A stretch of DNA of 64,000 nt from Oscillospiraceae bacterium (GTDB lineage: Bacteria > Bacillota > Clostridia > Oscillospirales > SIG627): the NCBI GenBank assembly GCA_015064635.1, contig SVRV01000001.1:1-64000 (forward strand), written 5' to 3'. The translations under genes were made by a program, and so were the position numbers. Shown here piece after piece: positions 29,540 to 38,400 of this stretch. The stretch's first letter is position 1. Every line of letters begins with the position of its first letter. The notes under the pieces were generated by a model. It did not search any database, was not told the origin of the DNA, and saw only the letters and a program-made list of their open reading frames with translations.

Positions 29540-31229
29540 GAGTTTTGTTTCCGGGATCCTGTCTTCTTATTTTGTTAGTGGTTGTCTTTATAAATTCATT
29601 CTTTCTTACAACGACCTTTGAAATCTGCTTATACACGGGAAGTGCCGCACAAGCATCCTTAATATCAGTCTTGAGTCTTGCCTGAATGTCAACACCATCG
29701 CCAAGCTCCTCAACTGCCTTATTGTCAAGGAATACTTCGGCGCAAAGTCCGACTTCCTGACCGTTTTCTTCGATTCCATACACCATTACCTCCTTGATAT
29801 AGGGTACGGAAGCAATGTAGTTTTCGATTTCTTCGGGATAAATGTTCTTACCGTTTTTAAGAACAATAAGATTCTTTTTACGGCCTGTAATAAGAAGCTG
29901 ACCCTTCTTGTTCATTGCGCCGTAGTCACCTGTATGGAACCAGCCGTCGGGCTCAAGAACCTTCTTTGTCTCCTCTTCATTCTTATAGTAACCAAGCATT
30001 ACAGTGTCACCCTTAACACAGATTTCACCGTTACCGTCCTCGTTTACATCATCAAATTTAACTTCAATGCAAGGAAGAATAACACCAACGGTTGCGGGAT
30101 CGTTAAAGTCCTTCTGGTTAACACTTACAAGAGGCGAACATTCTGTAATACCATAGCCGTTAAGAACGGTAATTCCTATGTCATCAAAGAATTTTGCAAC
30201 CTCGGCTCTGAGCGGTGCTCCTCCGCATACTATCTGACGAAGCTCTCCGCCGAAAGCGTTGTGAATTGCCTTGAAGAGCTTACGTCTCATGTCAATGCCT
30301 ATTTTTCTGAGTACGTTTGACGCCTTGATTGCCGCCTTTATCATACCTGCCTTGCCCTGAGCTTCAATATTCTCCCATACCTTCTTGTAGAATACATCAA
30401 GGAAAGCGGGAACAAGACAAATGTGCTCGGGCTTGTAAAGAAGCATATTCTTGAGAGTTGCCGCACGTGAATCATTAATGCAAATTGTTACGTTCTCTCT
30501 GAGTTCAACAAGGATACCTGGAATTGCCTCATATGTGTGATGGTAAGGAAGCACTGAAAGAGTCTTGGCATAATAGTGAGCTACCTGAAGTCCGTGCTTG
30601 ATACATGCAACGATATTATGTTCGGAAAGCATAACACCCTTTGAAAGTCCTGTGGTTCCCGAAGTGAATGAAATAAGCTTCAGAGCATATTCGTCACGAG
30701 TCTCCTCAAGGAACTGAGTTGAACCCTCTTCAAGAAGCTTTGCACCTTCTTCAACAAGCTTATCAAAGGAAAGCCATCTTCCGTCATCCTCTTCTCTGTC
30801 AAAGCAGATGAAATACTTAATGTTCGGATATTCGTTCTCTGATTCCATAAAACGTGTTTCGTGCTTCTTTGAGCAAAAACATACTGTTACATCACCCTCT
30901 TCGAGAATGTGTTCAACATCCTTCAAAGGAAGCTCGGTGTCAATGGGAACAAAAACGCCCTTCGACTGAAGAACAGTCAGAAAAGTAAGAAGCCAGCTGT
31001 AGCTGTTCTCACCGATACATGCAAGGTGTCCGTCAGTAAGTCCTCTGTGTGCAAGTGCTGTACCGAGCGCTTTTGTAGCATCATAAAATTCCTGATAAGT
31101 AACTGTGCACTGTTCACCCTTCTTCTTAAAGCAAAACGCTGCTCTGTCGGGTGCCTTTGCAGCAGATGTCTGAATAAGCTCTTTAATAGAGCTGAAATCG
31201 TTTAGCGGTCTATACTTATACTTTGCCAT
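29529..31229 (-). CDS. Long-chain acyl-CoA synthetase-like AMP-binding protein
   Basis: A 566-residue adenylate-forming enzyme. Motifs: P-loop-like SFTSGTTGLSKGVMLSEHNI near 188, YGITECSPLVSVN near 350 and GWFHTGDYGAMNKKGQLLITGRKKNLIVLKNGKNIYPEEIE near 430-470, which carries the conserved Asp and hinge. The C-terminal lysine in VVRKNEFIKTTTNKIRR is positioned like the catalytic Lys. It activates a fatty or other carboxylic acid to acyl-AMP/CoA; the substrate is not deducible. There is no membrane segment. It is a single gene with its own promoter, ending inside the pheST promoter with no terminator between, so some read-through into the T-box is expected. Confidence 0.9.
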   Translation of the reverse strand: MAKYKYRPLNDFSSIKELIQTSAAKAPDRAAFCFKKKGEQCTVTYQEFYDATKALGTALAHRGLTDGHLACIGENSYSWLLTFLTVLQSKGVFVPIDTELPLKDVEHILEEGDVTVCFCSKKHETRFMESENEYPNIKYFICFDREEDDGRWLSFDKLVEEGAKLLEEGSTQFLEETRDEYALKLISFTSGTTGLSKGVMLSEHNIVACIKHGLQVAHYYAKTLSVLPYHHTYEAIPGILVELRENVTICINDSRAATLKNMLLYKPEHICLVPAFLDVFYKKVWENIEAQGKAGMIKAAIKASNVLRKIGIDMRRKLFKAIHNAFGGELRQIVCGGAPLRAEVAKFFDDIGITVLNGYGITECSPLVSVNQKDFNDPATVGVILPCIEVKFDDVNEDGNGEICVKGDTVMLGYYKNEEETKKVLEPDGWFHTGDYGAMNKKGQLLITGRKKNLIVLKNGKNIYPEEIENYIASVPYIKEVMVYGIEENGQEVGLCAEVFLDNKAVEELGDGVDIQARLKTDIKDACAALPVYKQISKVVVRKNEFIKTTTNKIRRQDPGNKTLDK

Positions 31230-31275
31230 AATTACACCTCTGTTTTATAAATTACTTTTGCTTGTTTTCAATACT

Positions 31276-31304
31276 ATGTTACCATATTTTTATTGTTATG
31301 TCAA
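31276..31304 (-). promoter_or_regulatory. Promoter of the acyl-CoA synthetase-like gene
   Basis: TTGACA (31299-31304), 17 bp, TAACAT (31276-31281) on the minus strand. Confidence 0.8.
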
Positions 31305-31340
31305 GAACTAAATAATAATTTATAAAAGTTTTTAATACTA

Positions 31341-31369
31341 TTGACTCCAAATTCAAATTATGATATACT
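31341..31369 (+). promoter_or_regulatory. Promoter of the DUF1836 gene
   Basis: TTGACT (31341-31346), 17 bp, TATACT (31364-31369) on the plus strand. It occupies the 5' part of a longer open frame and so supports the downstream start codon. Confidence 0.82.
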
Positions 31370-31400
31370 ATATTCGAAAAATAATTTAAAGGATTTTAAT

Positions 31401-31913
31401 ATGAAAACAAGAGAAGAATATTTAAACTATCACTGCCCGAGATGGGAAGAGTTCCCCGATGTCGAACTATACGCAGACCAAGTGTTGTCGGTCATACAGC
31501 GCCACGTTTCTTTTTTCGAAGATACGGTTGAAATGTCCTTCACATCAAATATGATAAACAATTATGTGAAGCAGAAGATTGTAAAACCTCCCATAAATAA
31601 AAAATATGACAGAGTACACCTTTCCTACTTCACCGTCGTATGTCTTTTGAAAAGCTTGTTTTCTATTTCCGAATTATGCAACGGAATAGAATTTATGATG
31701 AAAACAAGCACAGTAAAAGATCTTTACGGCATATTCTGTGAAGAACTGGAAAAGGCAATAAAAACAGTCTTTGCTCCCGACAAATTCCCAAAAGCACCTG
31801 ACAAGGATTGTACCAAAGAGCTTGAAATAATACGCGCTGCCTGCTTTGCCTTTGCAAGTCTTGTATATACAAAGCATGTAATAAAAGAAGCAACAGAAGA
31901 TAATAAAGAATAA
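31401..31913 (+). CDS. DUF1836 domain-containing protein
   Basis: A 170-residue protein with the DUF1836 core: the MSFTSNMINNYVKQKIVKPPINKKYDRVHL stretch near residues 45-75, then YFTVVCLLKSLFSISELCNGIEFMM. The region resembles a MerR-like winged helix in which a YVKxKxVxxPxxKKY strand-turn contacts DNA, so a transcription regulator is likely, but no target is known. The ATG at 31401 follows AAAGGATTTTAAT; the frame extends upstream to 31341 only through the promoter. It is monocistronic, followed by about 430 bp of hairpin-rich untranslated DNA ending in a plus-strand terminator at 32346. Confidence 0.8.
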   Translation: MKTREEYLNYHCPRWEEFPDVELYADQVLSVIQRHVSFFEDTVEMSFTSNMINNYVKQKIVKPPINKKYDRVHLSYFTVVCLLKSLFSISELCNGIEFMMKTSTVKDLYGIFCEELEKAIKTVFAPDKFPKAPDKDCTKELEIIRAACFAFASLVYTKHVIKEATEDNKE

Positions 31914-31982
31914 ATTAAAATGGGTTGTAGCAATATTTGCAATATACACAAATTACGGACCGTCGGGGACAAGCGTTATGCA

Positions 31983-32076
31983 ATGAAATCCATCCTTCGG
32001 ATGGGTGAAATCCGCCTATGGCGGATGAAATTCAGCAAAGCTGAATGAAATGTTGCCCCAAACGGGCAACGTTATG
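31983..32076. repeat. Mini-hairpin array 3a (linker ATGAAAT)
   Basis: Four palindromes spaced 20-21 bp: CCATCC-TTC-GGATGG (31990), TCCGCC-TAT-GGCGGA (32011), TTCAGC-AAA-GCTGAA (32031) and GTTGCCC-CAAAC-GGGCAAC (32052). They are separated by ATGAAAT, with one GTGAAAT. The array is framed by GTTATGCA before and GTTATGGA after. The arms vary and the linker is fixed, as in arrays 1 and 2. It lies in the untranslated region behind the DUF1836 gene. Confidence 0.9.
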
Positions 32077-32183
32077 GACAATTTCGGCATAAAAATGCCA
32101 AAATTTCCAATTTGATTGTATGCGGAACAGTTACGAACCGTTCCCTACGAAAATCGTGATTTTGCTACCATATTTTAATGGAA

Positions 32184-32308
32184 GAAAACGAAGTTTTCAA
32201 CCAAAACTATACGGCAATGCCGTATAACTTCATTTTTGGCAAAGCCAAATACTTCACTCTTCACGCACCTTTAGGTGCACTTCACTTCATAACAGCCTCT
32301 GCTGTTAT
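32184..32308. repeat. Mini-hairpin array 3b (linker ACTTCAYT)
   Basis: Palindromes GAAAAC-GAA-GTTTTC (32184), TATACGGC-AAT-GCCGTATA (32208), TTTGGC-AAA-GCCAAA (32235), GCACC-TTTA-GGTGC (32265) and ATAACAGC-CTCT-GCTGTTAT (32289). The later ones are joined by ACTTCATT/ACTTCACT. Between 32076 and 32184 less regular inverted repeats occur (for example GGCAT-AAAA-ATGCC). There is no gene anywhere in 31914-32476. Confidence 0.82.
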
Positions 32309-32345
32309 GCCCGCAATTTATTTGTTATTTTGTACAAAAATTCGG

Positions 32346-32379
32346 GGTTGTAGCAACGTTTTGCTACAGCCTCTTTTTT
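32346..32379 (+). terminator. Terminator closing the DUF1836 transcript
   Basis: GGTTGTAGCAA-CGTT-TTGCTACAGCC (11-bp stem) followed by TCTTTTTT on the plus strand. The same hairpin sequence recurs as the terminator at 53241-53276. Confidence 0.88.
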
Positions 32380-32416
32380 GTATGTAAATAAAGGAATACC
32401 TATTCCATATTGCTTA

Positions 32417-32450
32417 AAATAAGGCACACTCCCTTTCGGAAGTGTGCCTT
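32417..32450 (-). terminator. Terminator of the 2431-residue surface protein gene
   Basis: Stem AAGGCACACT/AGTGTGCCTT (32421-32430 with 32441-32450) extended by CC/GG, then ATTTTAAG on the minus strand. The U tract is short. Confidence 0.75.
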
Positions 32451-32476
32451 GGTTTAATTTGTATAGCTTTTTGCTA

Positions 32477-35400
32477 TTATTCTTCTGTTGAAATGATTAC
32501 GTATGTTTCGCCAAATGTCTTGAACATTACCCATCCGTTTTCAACTGTAGCTGACTCAGCCTTACGAAGCTTACCGATTCTCTCGTTGTAAGTTCTGAGT
32601 TCAACTTCCTGACCGTCATACTTAGTACCAACATAAATGTAGAGTTCAGCATCCTCGAAGGGAACACCGTCAACAGACTCTGTGAAGAATTCTGTTACGT
32701 AGTCATCACCTGCGAGCTTAACTATCTCTTCATATGTTGTGTCATGTCTGCTGTCGCCGTTGAAGGTCATTGCAAGGTTGTAGTAGTGAATAGCCTTTTC
32801 AGTGCTGATGTCTGAAGCTACTGCAACGTACTTGAAGCCGTCACCGATAATTGTAAGAGTTGAGTCGGGAGCAACTGCCTTGATGTTATCAAGCGCAAGT
32901 CTTGCAATCCAAATCTTGCTCTTAGCATCGATTTCATAGTTAGCCTTAAGCTCGATGAAATCGTTGGGAAGGTGAATCTTCTTGGTTTCGTTCTGAAGTG
33001 ATTCGCGAGCCTCGTTTGACTGCTTAACTTCTATTTCAACTGCATCGGAAACTGTGAAGTTTCTTGATTCAGCAACTCTGATGTAGTACTTGTCTGCCTT
33101 GATTCTGTAGGATGTGATGTTTGTGGGAAGCTTTGTCCATTCGCCTACATAATCCTGAGCATCTTCGTCCCAAACCTTGTACTCATATTCCATATTAGAA
33201 TTGAGTCCTGCGATTTCACCAAGTCCGCCTACAGGAGCATCGAAGGTATAAAGTTCGGGAGCTGCGGGCTGAAGCTTGATTACATAGCCTGTAAGGTTGA
33301 ACTGAGCCATTGTGTTGTACTTGTTAGCGTCGAGAACTACTACGTTATCGCCATTAACCTTTGTCCAAGGATTGATGTCAATTGCTACAACATAGCCGTC
33401 CATAGGCCATCCTTCGATTGACTGAACGTCAATGTCATGTACAGTCTTAGAGGTTGTGCTTGTAGCTTCTTCCCAAACGTACTCGCCGATTGAGCCGTCA
33501 GCTTCAATTACGTAGAATGTAACCTTTGCTGTTACGCCTGCACCGAGATTGAGTGAACCCATTCTCTTCTGAAGCTCAAACTTAAAGTTGAGAAGCTCGT
33601 TTGAAGGAATTACTTCATCATTTGCATATGCATATCTGAAGAGAACTGTAGCTGCTACATCTTCGATAGCCTTTCTTGCTGCTGCTTCTGCTGCTTCATC
33701 TTCAGCTGCAATTGCTGCTGCGAGATTGCCTGCATGTGTTCCTGTTACGTGTCCGCCAAGTGTGGAAAGACCGTTTGTACCGAAGGATGAGTGAGTAGCT
33801 GCTCCGTTACCTGTGAATGAACCCTGAACGAAATCAGATGTTCCGGAACTTGCTACAAAGTAGCCGTCGCCTCTGTCTGTACCGAGAGTCTTTCTTGCTT
33901 CTTCATCGCCTCTTACGAATACGAGGTAAGGAAGTGAATCAGCGAATTCGGGATCATCTGATACAAGACCGATTCCCCAAAGACCTGTTTCGAGTGAAAG
34001 TGTTTCACCTGTGTGATACTTCTTTTCACCTACACCGTTTACAGTGTAAGGAGCGTAGTAGTATTCAGCGTCAACATCGAAGCCTTCTACAAGCTGTGTC
34101 TTTTCGTTGAATGTGAGAGTTGTAGGAGCGTCGATTCTGGGAAGCTTAACCTGGTAATCAAGGAACTTAGCCTCGTAGTCCTGACCTGTTGTTCCTGATA
34201 CCTTGAAGGTTGTTGTTTCGGGAATATAACCGAAGGGATATACATCAATAGCTACGATATATCCGTTTACATCCTCAAAATCAGCTGCGCTGATAGTATG
34301 TGTTGTCTTTGTTGCTACAGCTGAGTAGTCAGCCTTGAGAAGGAGCTCACGAGTTTCAACTTCGCCGTAGTCGTTTGCAATATAGAATACAAACTTTGTG
34401 AATACGTCGCCCTGTGCGATAAGGTGACCCTGACGAGGACCTGTACGAACCTTGAATGCTTCAAGATCTGTAAGAGGAATGATTTCTGTGTTCTCGTATG
34501 CATACTTGAATACGAATGTTGAAACAAATTCTCTTACCTCTTCCTGTGACATTGTACCTGCAGTGATCTTAGCACCGAGGTCGGTATGTGTAACGTAATT
34601 TGTTGAACCGATTGCTGTAAGCCAATCCTGTGCCCAATAAGGAAGGTCGCCAACTCTCCAGCCTGACCAACGTCCAACTGAGAACTCAGGGTTAGCCTTG
34701 TCAGCATAGCTTGTCCACTTAAGAACATCAAGGCTTCTGAGATTCTTATCCCAGTTTGTACCGTTTGCATAAGCCTTTGTCTCGAGGTTGATGATTGTAC
34801 CTCTGTCTGCAATCTTACCAAGTACGTTGAATACGAGACCTGTTGATGCCTCTTCTGTACCGGTAGCTGCAAGTCTTACAAGGTAGAGACCGGGCTCTAC
34901 GAATGTGTACTCTGTACCTGCGGGGATTGCAGTCCAGTTGTCGTTAATACCGAGGTAGTTAACGTTTGCGAACTCATATGCAAGTGTTGCATCAAGTCCT
35001 GTAAGTGTTGTGCCGTCAAATTCAAGAGCCTTGATAGCCTGAGGAACTTCAACTGCCTTGAATGCTGTTGTAGCGTATCCGTCATAAACGTTACCGCCTG
35101 CACGGATTGTATACTGACCGCCAACGTAGATAACGAATGACTTCTCTCCTGCGGGAACTGCTGTCCAATCAGCTTCTTCGTCAAGCTTATACTCATATGT
35201 GTAAAGGTCTGAGAAGTTCTTGATTGTAATTGTGAAGTCAGCGCCTTCGCCGGGTACTACTGATACCTTGGGAGCTTCGGGAGTTGCAAGTGCAACATCA
35301 ATGCTTGCTGTTGCATATCCGTTCCAAACCTCACCGGTTGCACGAACCTCATATGTTCCTGTTGCTGCAACTACGAAGGAGTTACCTTCAACTGCTGTCC

Positions 35401-38400
35401 AATCAGCGTCTGCTGCTGCCTTATACTCGTAAGTGTAAAGCGCGGATGCATTCTTGATTGTTACCTTGAAATCGTCAGCAGAGTTAACTGCATATTCAAG
35501 TGTGGGAGCTGTAGGAGTAAGCTTTTCTACTACACAGTCAGCTTCAGCTGTACCAATAAGAAGGTCGCCTGAAACCTTTACTGTGTATGTGCCTGTTTCA
35601 GCTACTGTAAACTTGCCATCTGTTACAGTTGTCCATGTAGCCTCACCTGCTGCCTTGTACTCGTATACGTTTGCTGAACTGTAGTCTGTAATCTTGACAT
35701 CATATCCTTCGCCGTTTGCGTTAGCTGATACCTCAAAGGTAGGAGCTTCAGCGGGTGCAAGGATTACGTAGCTTGTATAGGGATCATAGTAGTAACCCAT
35801 ACAAACGTGATGCTGTGTGAATGAGTATGCAATGTTAGAAGCGTCAACTCTCATATCGGTCTTTGAGAACACGATCGATTCAGCTTCAACTTCGCCGTAG
35901 GGATAGAACTTAACGCCAACTACATAGCCTTCTGTAGGCCAGTTTTCGATTGACTGAACGTCAACTGTTGTCTTGTTCCATACGCCTACCTTGTTTTCGA
36001 TTGCAAGACCCATTGTTTCATACTCTGTTACTGTACCGTCAAGGTCCATTACATAGAATACTGTCTTGGGAGTTGCTGTGAATGTGAAGTCTGTCTGTCT
36101 TGACTTGTGTGTAAATGACATTTCAATAAGCTGGCTTACAGGGATGATTTCTGTTTCATCGTATGCGTAAGCGATGTATCTTGTCTCAAATGCACTTGCA
36201 ATCTTCTGCTGATGTGCTGCCTTGTTTGCTTCAAGAGTTTCAGCATAATCAGCTGCCGCATAGTGAGAATCAATTACTGCCTGAAGTCTTGAGGGCTTCG
36301 AAGTTACATTGTTGTTTGTCCAAGCTGAGGGAACGCCGTCTGCTGCTGATTTATCTGCGTCTGCATCAAGTCTTGCCTGTGCCTGTTCCTTGGTGTTCTG
36401 GTAGAGCCAAAGCTTTTCAGCATCACCTGCAGCAACACCGGCTGTCTGGTCAAGGAATGAATATGCACCTGTTGTCTGGTCGTGCCATGAGAGGTATGAA
36501 CCTGTCCATGTGCCGGGAATCCATTCTGAGCTTGTCTTGAAAGCGGGTTTGTCCGCTGTGATCTGACCGATAGTTGCTCTGTCGTTCGCAGAACCGGGAA
36601 CGTAGAAGAGAATGGGGTCAGAGTTAGCTGTTGTAATGTTGTCACCTGCTATCATGATAGAAAGGAGACCTGTCTTACCGCTGATTTCTGTTGTACCTGC
36701 GGGAAGTGTTGTTGAAGCACTCTGTGAATCAACATACTGATATGCCCATGCATATGTCTTGCTTGCATTAAGTCCCTTAACTACACCGTTTTCGATGTAA
36801 AGACCTGTGGGCTTGGGCTGCTTGGGAAGAACTACCTTATATGTGTTTTCCATAAGGATAAGGTTGTAGTCTACCGCAGTCTTGGATGAAGGTGTGAGAA
36901 CAGTTCCTTCGGGAGCGAAGTAAGGCTGAATCTTCATACCTACAATGTAGCCGCTGTTGTCAGCGAAGTCTTCCTGCTTGATTGTGATAGTCTTGCCTGA
37001 TCCATCGTAAACTGTGTCGTAAAGAGCAACTCTTTCTTCAACATTGCCTTCAAGGTCAGCAACAAAGAGTGTAACTCTTGTCTTGAGCGCGCCGGCTGTT
37101 ACAGCGAGACCGCCCTGACGCTTTGTTACCTTGAACTGGTAGCTTGCCCAGTCCTTCATAGCGATGATCTCATCGGGTTCATAGCCGTATGAGAAGTATA
37201 CACCGCTTGAAATTTCCTGAGCCTGAGCCTGCTTTTCAGCCTTAACTGTTGCATCTGTTGAATCAAGATAGTTTGCAATTTCTGTGTAGAGGTAACAGCT
37301 TGTACCACCCATGATGAGAGGAGTGAAGCCGTATGATACCTGAAGTCCGTGACCGATGGAGAAGCCTGACCACTTACCTGTGTTGAAGGTGTTTACCTTA
37401 ACATTTGCAGTAGTAGGACCACCGATGTTAACAAGCACGGGAACGTCCATTACTCTACCGTTATTTGATCCGCCTGTACCTGTCTTCTGCTCTGTGTGAA
37501 GAATGTTATTAAGGCTTGTACCTGCAATGTAGAGCATATCTGACCATGCAGTGTAGTTTGTTGCTGCCGCATTTGTCTCACGAACTACGAAGAGACCCAT
37601 GGGAGTTGCAGCACCGTCAAGAGCTACGGGAGTACCAACTGTAAGCACGCCACCTGTTGCAAGTGTAACGGGTGCATACTGATAGTAGCTGCCGTCCTTG
37701 AGACCGGAAATCTTGTTATCAACTACTTCGAGTCCCTTAGGAGCGGGAAGTGTTGAAGCCTTAAGAGTAAGCTTGTTTACACCTGCGTTGAGACCGAAGT
37801 GTGCATAACCGTTTGCAGCATTAAGGTCGGTTGAAGCACATACGAGAAGGTCGTCAGCACTCTTTGCGAAAGGAGCAAATGCAAAACCAATAACGTATCC
37901 GTCTTCATTGCTTGCCATAGCTGCGGGAGCTGTGAATACCTTCTGCTCGCCAACTGTGTCAACGTCGTAGGTTGTTGTTTCGCCTGTCACAGGATTGTAT
38001 ACATAGAATGTAAATGTACCCTTATGATCAGCTGATGTCTTGCCTGTGTTGTATGAGCAAGCACCTGTTCTTGTTGTCATTGAACGAACGGTCAAATCCT
38101 GAACCATTGAAGCGGGAACAACCTGCTCTGCTGTGAAGCCGTAGTAAATAACGGATTCCTGAAGCTTGTTGTCAGCACCTGTCTTAGGAGTTGAGCCTGC
38201 GTAGTTTGTAGCACCTTCTGCCTTGTTAAGGAACTTGTCCTTGTTGAAGTGGAGACATACAGATTGGTCTGTACCCTGACCGTTTGAGTATGTAGTGATA
38301 GTTACATAAGCACCGTCAGCGCTTCTTGTCCACTGACCTGCTACAGGAGCTGTGCTTGTTGTGTTATTAATATTGAAGGGCTTGTTGTTTGCGATATCCC

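Noticed and set aside
31341-31400. N-terminal extension of the DUF1836 protein
   Set aside because: The extension overlaps a consensus TTGACT-17-TATACT promoter, and AAAGGA precedes the internal ATG at 31401.
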